From Hirudo medicinalis (Eukaryota; Annelida; Clitellata; Hirudinida; Hirudinidae): a stretch of 15,810 nt of DNA. The stretch covers positions 1 to 15,810 of the forward strand of contig MPNW01000987.1 of NCBI GenBank assembly GCA_011800805.1. Reading direction: 5' to 3'. This document shows, one piece after another, positions 1-10,000 of the stretch. The notes under the pieces are model-generated. The model did no database searches. It was not told where the DNA came from and saw only the letters and a program-made list of their open reading frames with translations. The position numbers and the translations under genes are program-made. The stretch's first letter is position 1. Every line of letters starts with the position of its first letter.

Positions 1-722
1 TTCAACTGAATCCGCAGAAATCCGAAATCATGTTCATCGGCACACCTGTTCGCCTAAAAACTATGTCTCCCCCAACCTCCATAAACGTTGCAGGCACCCT
101 CCTTCCTTCTTCTACTACTCTTAAACTTCTCGGTGTTACTTTTGATTCTCATCTCAGCTTTAAAGAACATTCCGCCTCCATCATCAAATCATGCAATCAT
201 CTCATCTGGTCAATTCGGCATATTCGCCCACTCCTCTCCGTCGATACAACTTCTGCACTTGCACGCAGTCTTGTTCTCTCTCGCCTAGATTACTGCAATT
301 CCCTTCTCTATGGTACATTTACCTCTTTGATCCATTCCTTGCAGCGCGTACAAAACAAACTCGCCAAACTTGTCCTTCTTAACCCAACCTTCAATAGCAC
401 TGACTGCCTGAAGAAATTGCACTGGCTACCGATCCATAATCACATCATCTTCAAAATCGCTCTCATGACATATCGAACTCTCGCTACATCCAATCCACCA
501 TATCTCCAACACCTCCTTTTCGGCCGTCATACGTCTGGTCTTCGATCATCTTCCACCATTCAACTACACCAACCAGTTCACAAATCATCCCTCATCAATA
601 GAGGCTACTCGCATGCCACCCCTGCTGTCTGGAATGCCTTACCTCCCCAAGTAAGAGATCAACCATCCCTGGAGCTCTTCAAAAGCCACCTGAAAACCCA
701 CCTCTTCAGGACACCAACATGA
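1..722 (+). pseudogene. 3' part of an L2/CR1-clade LINE reverse transcriptase
   Basis: An open frame runs from base 3 to the TGA at 720-722 and enters from the left edge, so only about 239 C-terminal codons are present. It begins with the motif LNPQKSEIMFIGT, which lies just after the reverse-transcriptase palm in CR1/L2-like elements. It continues with LGVTFDSHLSF, SRLDYCNSLLYG, LQRVQNKLAKLV and LHWLPIHNHIIFKIALMTY, and ends with TPAVWNALPPQVRD and FKSHLKTHLF. These are the conserved RT thumb and C-terminal blocks of CR1/L2/Rex-type LINEs. The catalytic YxDD box would lie left of the window. The visible frame is intact, which suggests a fairly young insertion. The 3' UTR is only about 60 bases and ends in a (TTA)n repeat, as is usual for L2/CR1. 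It sits on the same strand as the receptor units. Confidence 0.9.
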
Positions 723-804
723 AGCTAATGAAGACACAAGGCGCCTCTGACGCTATGCAAATGGCGCATTATAAATTAACTATTATTATTATTATTATTA
801 TTAA
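723..804 (+). repeat. LINE 3' UTR and (TTA)n tail
   Basis: A short 3' UTR follows the RT stop and ends in about eight TTA/ATT units at 779-803. Bases 742-767 (starting cgcctctgacgcta) recur in the SINE at 11813-11838, about 23 of 26 identical by eye, and more loosely at 12825-12840. A terminal microsatellite instead of poly(A) is typical of L2/CR1 elements, whose reverse transcriptase recognises a specific 3' end. Confidence 0.75.
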
Positions 805-1062
805 GATGCTTCACTTTGTTTCCATATTATTTTCTTAAATTATAATATTATCTAAACATCTGGTAAATAAACTATTTATGGGTTGCAAACAGGCTGGAAT
901 CAAATGCCAATATTTGCCAAAATATTTAGTCAAATATGATTTATTTCAAGCATTTTGCATTGATTTTGTAAAAAGAAATTTTTTCTGCGTTTTTGAAAAA
1001 GAAAATTAATTTATTATTCGATAATAACTTATTCAATCTGAACTTATAATTGGTTTCTGCAG

Positions 1063-1150
1063 AACAACGAGAACAAAGGAACATGACGACTACGATGATG
1101 CGATTCCATCAGAAATGAAACCGCTCAATGACATTAGCGCAGACGTTTGA
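1063..1150 (+). CDS. Possible terminal cytoplasmic-tail exon of an upstream gene copy
   Basis: A good acceptor (ttggtttctgcag) ends at 1062 and resembles the acceptors of the terminal exons at 3240, 10509 and 13969. Read with a phase-2 entry, the exon gives an acidic peptide (TTRTKEHDDYDDAIPSEMKP, then LNDISADV) ending at the TGA at 1148-1150. Phase 2 is also the entry phase of the first tail exon in units A, B and C. However, if the preceding exon ended in TG as in those units, the joined codon would be TGA, so the upstream exon must differ. No transmembrane exon is seen between the LINE and this exon; the rest of the gene would lie left of the window. The phase-0 and phase-1 readings hit early stops, so phase 2 is the best reading but is unproven. 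Confidence 0.35.
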
Positions 1151-1726
1151 CAGCATAAACATGGCAAAGAATGACTGCAAACATTTTTTCTCCAAATATT
1201 TTTATGGGATGAATCCTCTAAAATCATTTGCCAATTTATTGCCAATTTGTTTTTACATCGGCGTGTGAATGTGAAGCGGCGATGACAATTGTTTTTTTGT
1301 CGATGTTTTTCATTAAAAAATTACTGTGATTTGTGCAAATTATCGAGAAATAACATTTAAGCAAAACTGAAAAAGATTCTAAAAAAAAAACAAAAACAAA
1401 ACAACAATACAAATACAAAATCAAAATATCGATCTTATACAAATAAATATTCCCTATAATGTCTTTAAAAACTGCTTGCTTGAAGCTGAATAAAAATGAT
1501 TTCGTGGTTCTATTTTCGTGATACTTCCAAAAACTAAACAAGCATTTACCATTTTTATATGTGATTCTTGTGCCTTATTTCTTATTTCTTGTGTCATATT
1601 TTATAATCTTCTTGAAATGATCTGCGTCCAATAGACGTAGTGTTCTGTGTTCCAGGCGCGTAGTTCCGGTATTGCAGCCCCCAATCGGTTTCGAGTTTTG
1701 GGGTTCAGTTATTCTTTGTCGCTCAG
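1151..1726. other. Spacer without a recognisable gene
   Basis: AT-rich sequence with an A-rich run near 1380-1400. No signal-peptide, F5/8C or first-half WSC exon is found here, although unit A downstream would need them. The stretch at 1620-1725 is richer in GC and contains ggtttcgagttttgg, faintly like a Pol III B box; this is too weak to call a SINE. Confidence 0.5.
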
Positions 1727-3283
1727 CAACCTTCAAATTTCTTTAAAATAATATCATGCCTCATGTGTCATTGTGAGAAATTCATTTTGCTTGAAGATAG
1801 TTTGAATCTACGCCTCCAGGATGTATCCTGTAATATTAAATGTACCGGAGATCCTTATAGTGTTTGCAGTGGTAAAGAAAAAGCTTCTCTATTTTCCAGT
1901 AAAATACTGCTTTTAATTTATTTATTATATTTTAACAAATGACTGGGATAGATGTGCACCTCTAACACCGCTTGGAACAAGGGCCAAAAATAATTAGTTG
2001 GCAATTAATTTGAATTGACAATTATTTCTTGGAGACAATTAATTACTATGTATATGCACTCCATCTGTGTTCGTGTATAAAAGTTTGCAGAGTGGGTTCG
2101 CAGAGTGATTGGACATGCTCAAACTTTTTGAAATGTTCTTGTTCCCATGACATGTTCGGGGCTTGTGGTGGTTCTTGTCAACCAGGATTTATTGGAGACC
2201 ACTGCCTTGAGCGAGGTAATAATTTTATTGTTTAAGACTTCGTCGAAGTACTGTATGTAGTTATTAACTTTTATCATTACCATTACTATTGTCGATTCAC
2301 AGCTGATAATTTATTTACAAAAATATTCATTGAAAAATAGACATTGAAAATCATTCTTAATCAGTAAGCATAAACGCAATGGATTATTAAGCAATAAATA
2401 ACAACTACAAAGTTCTGTATACGTGGTGTGAGCAGGCGACATTATTGTTACATTCATGCGGACTGAAGCAAAATGAAAATTACTTAGAAATAGAGACATT
2501 CTAATAATGAGCATTTAATACCTAAATAGTTCAACATCAAACTCGAACACTGAGTTATTTATTTATACGAAAACCTACTTATTCATAAAACCATTTTAAT
2601 GTGGGAAAAAATGATAATACTACATTATTTAATAGCTAATAATAAATTATTTAATAACTAAAAAGTATTTAAAGAAATTAACAGCCAATGATTATGAACA
2701 TTCAAAAAGATATGAAACAATATTTTTTTTCTATATTTTGAGATATCACCACTAATGATGAGACCAAGAACCTGAAAAATTCCTTCAAACGACATTGGAG
2801 CTCTTACCCCACATCATTCTACTCTTACTTTGCTTTCTGCTTCTAGTAGCTTTGCTCTTGTGCTTAGTCACAGAGAACTAAAACTCCTAATCATAGCATT
2901 ATCCTAACAATCGTCAATAACCATTTCAGGAAAATATCTCGTCGTAAAACAAGCAATCTTTCAGCACAACAAAGCATCCAGAAACCTGATGCTGAGACAC
3001 GTAGTAACGGTACTAGCTAACAATAGCTGCTATACTTTATTCCAATGCTAACGAAGTCGCTGCAACACAACCGATGCCAAATAAACTTGACATCATGGAA
3101 GAAACAGCTTACATAGGGTTAAAGATCAAAGTATTTAAAAGTAACTATCTTTATTAATATCGCTTTACTTAATTCTTAAGTTTTTAAATTATTTAAATGG
3201 TCATTTTGTCTTAAATTTACTTTAAATCGGTTTCTTCAGATTCTGATCATCCAGATTTTCTTGCAGATTCTATGAAAATTTAA
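1727..3283 (+). pseudogene. Receptor paralogue unit A, 5'-truncated (half WSC, EGF, TM, tail)
   Basis: Exons inferred by homology with unit B: 1727-1898 (second half of a WSC domain, with MCHCEK, NIKCTGD and SVCSG), 2084-2215 (EGF-like), 2763-2862 (transmembrane), 2930-3020, or 2930-3009 spliced on to 3240-3283 (cytoplasmic tail). Phases are 0, 1, 1, 2, 1, exactly as in unit B, and the EGF exon is the same 132 bp. The membrane segment is rich in Leu (IILLLLCFLLLVALLLC). Two oddities argue against a normal gene: no signal peptide, F5/8C or first-half WSC exon is visible upstream, and the TM exon's donor has CT where units B and C have GT. Without splicing there, the frame ends six codons later (TAA 2879-2881). 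The EGF exon has a seventh cysteine (KCSCS). It may be a decaying copy or a 3' cassette used by an upstream gene. Confidence 0.6.
2084..2215 (+). other. EGF-like exon of unit A
   Basis: The 132-bp exon has phase-1 boundaries on both sides (acceptor gtataaaag, donor G|GTAATA). It encodes CRVGSQSDWTCSNFLKC followed by DMFGACGGSCQPGFIGDHC. The final C-x2-G-[FY]-x-G-x2-C pattern is the EGF hallmark. By eye it matches the unit C exon at 28 of 43 residues. Confidence 0.75.
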
Positions 3284-3980
3284 TAGCGAATACAATATGC
3301 AACTTAATAACAATCTGGCAACAAAATAAACAATGAATGACAATCAATTTTTTTTATTATTATTATTAAAAAAATAAAGACCTCATTAAATATACACGTG
3401 ACCTTATACAAAAATTTGATCAATTCCCTAGTAAAATGTTTATGCAAAGGTTTGTATCAGACAAAAATATGCGACTGTTGAAATAATGATTCACCGAAGG
3501 AACCAGTGCCTTTAAGAATATTATTTATCTGTCCGAAAACAAAATGCAACCATTTCCTACAATAAGTGCATGAGAGCTTAAATATGCAAAATGCTTTAAC
3601 GTAATAGTTAATAATTGCAACGGACACAACATTTCCAATGAAATAAATTTTGGTCTCTGTTCGGGCCGAAATCTTGACAGAGCTTCTTGTTAAAGTTTAA
3701 TGGTGTTTGTGAAAAATATCTGACGGATGAATATATACAATTAATTAAATGACTACACGAGATGGAGAATTTTATGGATGTGCTTTAAGTAATAAAAGCA
3801 TTGTTTCAAAAGTTTTTGGAAAATTATTGCAGCCATTTGAATACGTCAACTGAAAACGTCAACAAAACTAGCCATAATAAAACATTTGAAACCTATTTCT
3901 TTTATTTAAATGGAACTTGATTATCTACTTTATTAATTAGCAGAATGGAATACTAATTTACTCGATAACCGTTGAGCATT
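3284..3980. other. Spacer between unit A and unit B
   Basis: AT-rich, with no coding exon recognised. It must hold the 3' flank of unit A and the promoter and 5' UTR of unit B. An AATAAA lies near 3325, about 40 bases after the unit A terminal stop, and could be a polyadenylation signal. At about 3470-3500 there is a segment (cgactgttgaaataatga) matching the post-stop flanks of unit B (about 10738) and unit C (about 14219), so the 3' flank was part of the duplicated block. No convincing TATA box was identified. Confidence 0.5.
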
Positions 3981-4035
3981 ATGTCACGTGCAATAAAATC
4001 AGTATATATTCTTCAAATACTTTTGGATATCATGG
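3981..4035 (+). other. Unit B signal-peptide exon
   Basis: ATG at 3981 opens a 55-bp exon encoding MSRAIKSVYILQILLDIM, followed by the donor G|GTCAGT at 4035/4036. Joined to the next exon it reads MGVTAIKFW. This gives a basic start, a hydrophobic stretch and a plausible cleavage after VTA (residue 22, small residues at -3 and -1). The hydrophobic core is short, so this is a moderate call; the phase match to exon 2 is its best support. Confidence 0.55.
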
Positions 4036-7000
4036 GTCAGTTTTACTGATATCGTTAAATAGATTTTAAAATGTAAGAAAATCATTTAAATTTGAATCAC
4101 AAATGTTTATTCATCGCAAGTGAAATTGTTACAAGTTTTCAAGAATTCCTATTTATTGATCAAAGACTTATTTTGTGCGTTACACGATTTTTAGGATGTT
4201 GAAATTTACAAATTATCAATTAATTAGTTCTTAATAAGTTTATGTATATTTTTTGGCAAATGTTGAGGCCATGAAATATGCATTTTAAAATGTTTTTTTA
4301 ACTCAAGAACTCCATCAAGCGTGAAACTGACATTTTTATTTAAATTTATTGAAATTTTTTAAATTGAAGAATTCATTTGGAGAGTGAGAAGCAACATATT
4401 TTTTGTTTCAGGAGTAACAGCAATTAAATTTTGGCCGCATGGAGCCTATATCGTTTACTGCAGCAAAAACTTGACTTCCACTAAGCTGATCGACGGTGAT
4501 AAAAGTTCATCCAACTTCGAATCATTTTCGAAAGAAGCTTGCGGTAACAGCGAACTGAATATACATCTTGGTGGATTATATAGCATTCATTATATCATTA
4601 TCTTCGAAGGACAAGGTCGGCAAAATGCACTGATGAACAGAAATCAAGTTTCATCATTCAAATATTAATAACAATTCAATCATCTTTAACTTATTGAATT
4701 CTGAGAGACTAATTGTCTTAATAATAGACTTTACTTAGGTAACAAACATCTCCAATGCAAGCTTAATCTGTAAAAGATGGATGCATAATATTTAACCGGA
4801 TTTAATGACCTTAAAATTATGTTAAGTTACTTTTTGATTGCCTCTTTAAATTCTAAAACAACTGAAGAATCAATTTGAGACTCGCTTAGAGACATTTAAA
4901 CCAAAACTTTAGTTTCAGGGTCGTTGAAAAATTTAACCATTGCTGCTTTCTTATTTCAATCTCATGATCTCATCTCAATCTAAGGGGTTAAAATTTATCA
5001 CGAGATATTTTATTACTTCGGAAATGTAGAATAATGAAATCGTACGGCATTCTTTACGTAACCATGTGTATCTTTGACAAAAATAAGTTTCAATGATGTA
5101 GCAATTTTGATCGTTTAGTCTTGATGATGAATTAGCATTTTTCTTAGGAAATTATGCTGATCAGTGGTCTTTCTTGGTCATTAAAGTGGGATCAGATGGT
5201 GCCTATTCAAGTTGCGGATCATTCCTTGCCATCTCACGTAAGGATGGAAAAGGAATAAGGGTGAACTGTGTACGCACTCCAATGACTTACGCAGATATTT
5301 TAATAATACCGCACAAAAACAGAACTTATAACATTGCGGAAATAGAACTGCATGTCGTAGGTGCATACTACAGATTTTTTTTTATCGACTTTATATAATG
5401 ATATCCTTGTAATACTTTTATTCTTTAAGCCTTGACACAGTCCGATAAGCATTTTTTGGCATATCGAGGTTGTTTTAAAAACTTTGGTGAGGGTGACTAC
5501 GAAAGTGAAAATTGCGAGTTTAAATGCGTACGGGATAGATATACGTTTGCTGGAATCAAGGTTAGGATTGGTTTTGATATAATTTATTTATATTAGGGCT
5601 GTAGATTATTATCCACGTTAACGCGAGCGGTTAACGCGTTAATGCCCCCTGTTGAAATAATTAAGGCGACATTAACTCGTTCAATTTTTTTTAAATACTT
5701 TTTTTTTTATAAATAAATAAAAAATAAAAATAAAAATTATTTTACAAATAAATTATTATTTATTTATTTATAAATTATTTATTTTATTTATAAAATAATT
5801 TAACCTAACATGTTTATATTAATTTATGTTCTATAACTCTTTGTTTTGTGCATCTTGCTATTTGGCGTCCGGCTTCCCATATTATTATTGTACAAAAACC
5901 GATCGTACAGTATTGCGCTTACAAAACATGCGATAGCCACAAGTAGCATAGATAAGTCAATTTTTGGAGTACATATCCTGGAATGTGTAATGCTGGAACG
6001 TTTCCAGAATCAGAGACTGTGGGAGTGGCCATCAGAAGAGGTTTGATGTTCCGAGTTCTATACCCACATGACTCTGGGTCAGGGAAGGACGGGCAGAAAT
6101 ATCAGCAGCTTTTTCTGATCCAACTTGGATGGATCTTCTCTTGGGGATAATGCAGGGTCTGCATAAGGGTTGGTCCGCCCGGACGCAAAATCGAAATCCA
6201 TTATGCATAAGGATTGTGCAGACGGAATTCATTGTGGGATCTAGGATTTCTTTGGCACCTGTCGAAATCAAGGATGGGTGATGTGTCAGCAGCTGAGAAA
6301 AGCTTTAGGGCATTATAGAACAGAACCAGAAATTGTCAAAGTTTTGTGTCCATTGGAATGGTGGCGGAAATGGGTCATCTGCATAATCCACACTTGCACA
6401 GCCTTCGCCGACCATTGTCCTTTTGTGTAAATTTGTCAATACCGATTAAGTCTCGCTAAAAAATTCAAATTGATGGCTAACATATTTTCGGAGAATCTCC
6501 TTTTGGACCGATAGTTTAATGTAATTAGTACGTTGTAATTTAATTGTTCAATTATTTACGAATAAAATAATAGACGGAAAAAGTCCAAACCATGAAATGC
6601 ATTGACATCATCGGAGGGGGAATAAATACATGTTATTTCAGAAGTTGAAAAGATTGCACTAATGGATTTGTATTTGTACATAGTCCAGCAGATCTTGTGC
6701 CTGTAGTAATAAATTAAATATGGACGATGAAGTACCTATAAAAAATTGCGCTTTGGATTGCCCTGAAGGTCACACAGTCTGTGGTGGAAATGGCACCTAC
6801 GCCGTCTACCTGCGTAAGTATTATTCAAATCAAATTTTTAGGTTTATCTAAAGATGATATTGTTGACAGCCAAAATCATTCAATTCTTGTGAATTAAAGG
6901 TAGGCACTAGCTAGTAAGATCATGCCATCGATATAATAATGTTGTAACCCTGGCGTCAAAATATTCATTAATTTTTATAATTAAGTTTATATCCGCCTAT

Positions 7001-10000
7001 TTAGAATCTTCGTAAGACAATTAAAGTTATAACAATCGCACAACAGATATTAAATCCTGCAGGTGCACAGAAATAGTCGACTCGATTATTCAGTTCTATT
7101 CACTTAACAGTTGCTCAATAAACTTACTAGAAAACTTATTAGTTTGCGGACCCGCTATTTATTTGTTGTATATCTACGTAAAGCTTTCTATTTGTCTATC
7201 CATTCGTTTGTTCGTTCAAAATGTTAAATATCATTGCAACATAGAAAAAACTGAACAAACTGAATTTAAAAGAGTTCATTATCCGATCTCAATTAAGTAC
7301 TTTTTGTTTTTTGAGAATTATTTTATTGAAACTTTTTTAGTTATGTCTCCGCTGCCGCACAATGCCTTGTGCATTCATGATTCCTCACAATTTCAAACAA
7401 ACTCTATTGCCTCAAATGACATGTCAGTGGAAAAATGCTTGCATCATTGCAATAGCCACAAATATTCAGTCTTACAGGTTACCAAATATTTTTAAAAATT
7501 AAAATTGTTCGCATGCAGTAGAAGTCTTTAAATTTGAAAATAAATTATAATTTGTTGAAAATTAATTTCAAGAATGGAAATACGTGCTCTTGCGAAAGTG
7601 CTCTCATTAATTCCTCACCAGATTCTATTGCACCTCTTCATTTATGTAATGTCAAATGTGCCGGAGATCTCCAATTTTATTGCGGTGGTCAATGGAAAGC
7701 CATTTTCATTTCCAGTAAAGTATATTATTTTATCCTTTATTGTTTATTACACAAATTAGTAAGGATCATCATAATACTTATTGAGTTTAATTCAAATTAC
7801 TTGATGACAATTAACGTAGAATGACATCTTCTTAATATGATATCTGTATTTAAAAGCTTGCAAAAATGAACCGCTGGATATATTGACATGCTTAGACTAT
7901 TTGAAATGCAATGGCTCTTATGACATGTTCGGAGTTTGTCGTGGGTTTTGTCAAGAAGGATACACTGGTGACTACTGTCTTGAGCAAGGTATTAATTCTA
8001 TTGCTTAAAAGTTTTCTGAAGCATGAAGAATGAATTATCTGATCATTAGGATGCAATGCATTGACATTTACATTTTACATTGGAGATATGTTTTACCTTC
8101 GTAGTAAAGAAGACATTTAAATTATATAATTCACTAGTGTACCCGGCAAGGCGTTGTTGTGGCTCAGTCTGGAAAAGAAAGCGCACGTTTCTAATGTGTG
8201 TTTGATATATAGCCACATCAATCGAACTCATAAACACACAAACATTCATTTTTATTTTTATAGATTTGAAATATAAATTTTTATAAATTAATTTAATTTT
8301 ATTTTATTGCTTTTTAAATTGAGAATCTTCAAGAGCTGCTTATATGGAAAGTGTACAAATATGTAGACAAACTTTCATTTTTATTTATATAGATAGAAGA
8401 TAGATTATTCTCTTATTGTTTTCTCGTTTTGTATTGGACATAAATGACTCGAAATAAAAAATTCAGAATAAACAATCGTCAAAAAGGACCATCAGAAAAA
8501 GCATAAGAGATACGCGTTAAACATTCAGTCAAAATACATTACTCCAAGAGGAATGTTGAGTCAAAATATATTACACCTCACGGAGAGATGAGGTCGCGAG
8601 TGGGCTAGCTCCCCGATCGCGATAAAAAAAACCAAGCTGCTAAACGTCCGACAAAGAAACCATGCCCCCAAGGTCCCAGCCGAAAGAAGAGGGAGAATGA
8701 CGGACCATCAACGGACTCAATGATTACCGACCTTGCTTCCAACGGACTTCCGATTCTGAATAACACCCCGGACAATGGCGTGCCAGTTAGAAGATCTACG
8801 TGTGGAAGAGTGTTCGCAACCGAGAGGGGACTCAAGGTCAAACAAAATCAAACTGTGGGTTCGAGGCATCGGGACAGCGTACTATCGCAAAGTTGCAGAT
8901 AGATAAAACGCCGGACGACATCAGACCGGAATCACACCACAATTCCGAGTGTGTCCGAGTCTCTCGCCAAGGGCAAGACCCCCCAAGAGCCAGAATAGGG
9001 TTCTCTCGAGGAAACGACAAGAGAGGCTGGTCAGGACTGGATGAAGAACTCAAGAAAAGCCTGAAGGATGGATCAGTGAAATCCTTCAGTAACTTCATCT
9101 ATAATAAATGCATCGAGAGATTTGGAGTCGTGCCTGTCAAACGACCGCAGGAAAAGAAGGACTCCAGGCGACAGCGCAAACTCGGACGCCTCAAAGGCGA
9201 AAAGAAAGCGTTTCGCCGTCGGTGGAAAGTGGATAAAAAAGAAAACGAGAGAGATAAATAAATAGATAAATAAAAGATGCGATCGATATAAAAAGGCCAT
9301 AGAGAACCTCGCATAGTCGAACTTTGCAGGTGCAAAGCTGGTAGTATGCGACATGAAGAAGCCATTGAGAGCTTTCGGAGTCGCTCCAGTCCAGGCAGCA
9401 GTGACCGGCATAAGAAGGCCAAAGAGGGCCTGTCATAGCCGGCGGTAAGCGTTGGGTTCCGAAGTATAAAAACCGACAGGGACATCCGGCTGATCGTCGG
9501 ATGCGGCCCGCCCCCCGCCCTTCCCGAAAACGTCAGGAGATTCAAAGGGCCGAAAAGTTTGAAGAAGGGGATCCTCTGAGGATCCCTGTCGGAGCTCCAA
9601 GGGGGAGTAATAAGAAAGAAAAAAGACCAAAAAGGAATGTTGAGTCAAAATATATTCCTTTAGCTTAAGTTTAAATAATGACAATGGCATATTCGATAAC
9701 AATTCTGACGGCAGGTTAAAGTAAAAGCGTGGGCCAGTATTCCAATTCATGGAGAATGTTTTCTACTGTTTGAGCGAAGTCTGATCTAAAGTGCTGAGAT
9801 GATCTCTCAATGAATATTTAAAAGTTCAACGGAAAATTCATAGAATGACTTAATTATGTTATGAAGTACTTCTTCATATAGCCCTTTCAGTATGACAACC
9901 ACAAAATCATAACTCATTTGTCATTCAGTTGCATTAGAAAAATTGTTTAAGTGCCTTGATTTTTAAAAATGTTGAGACAATATGAGATCAAACATTACTA

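Larger units (their letters stand above)
5430..6813 (+). other. First WSC domain of unit B, two exons
   Basis: Exon 5430-5560 carries the first half (YRGCFKNFGEGDYESENCEF, then KCVRDRYTFAGIK) and ends in phase 0 at AAG|GTTAGG. Exon 6684-6813 carries the second half (SCACSNKL, NCALDCPEGHTVCGGNGTYA, VYL) and ends in phase 1. The order GC, NC...KC, YTFAG, C-x-C, NC, C, CGG and xxVY is the WSC consensus, with all eight cysteines. WSC domains are thought to bind carbohydrate in yeast stress sensors, polycystin-1 and Kremen. Here the domain lies between the F5/8C and second WSC domains. The 1.1-kb intron separating the halves holds repeat debris. Confidence 0.78.
8549..9656 (+). mobile_element. R2/NeSL-like non-LTR element remnant lacking the RT, with 24-bp target duplication
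   Basis: A GC-rich insert of about 1.06 kb lies in the EGF-TM intron of unit B. A perfect 24-bp direct repeat (8549-8572 and 9633-9656) flanks it, which is best read as a target-site duplication. Inside is a degraded N-terminal zinc finger (CGRVFATERGLKV) and then a conserved block (VKSFSNFIYNKCIERFGVVP and KKDSRRQRKLGRLKGEKKAF) like the segment between the zinc finger and RT of R2/NeSL/Hero-type elements. The RT and endonuclease regions are missing. The 3' part has diverged tandem segments and strong hairpins and ends in an A-rich run. It therefore resembles a short internally deleted element mobilised by a full-length relative. Confidence 0.7.

Noticed and set aside
1236..1541. Minus-strand open frame of about 101 codons
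   Set aside because: Low-complexity Phe/Ile/Leu-rich translation of AT-rich DNA with no recognisable motif or splice context.
1620..1725. Possible third SINE with a B-box-like motif
   Set aside because: Only one weak motif, no A box, no similarity to the two SINE copies.
7163..7340. Upstream extension of the WSC2 exon frame
   Set aside because: The frame is open upstream, but a strong TTTTTTAG acceptor at 7340 and the phase-1 match to 6813 place the exon start at 7341; upstream sequence is AT-rich intron.
9073..9545. Overlapping minus-strand open frames opposite the R2/NeSL-like element
   Set aside because: They are antisense shadows; the conserved zinc-finger and basic blocks are on the + strand.
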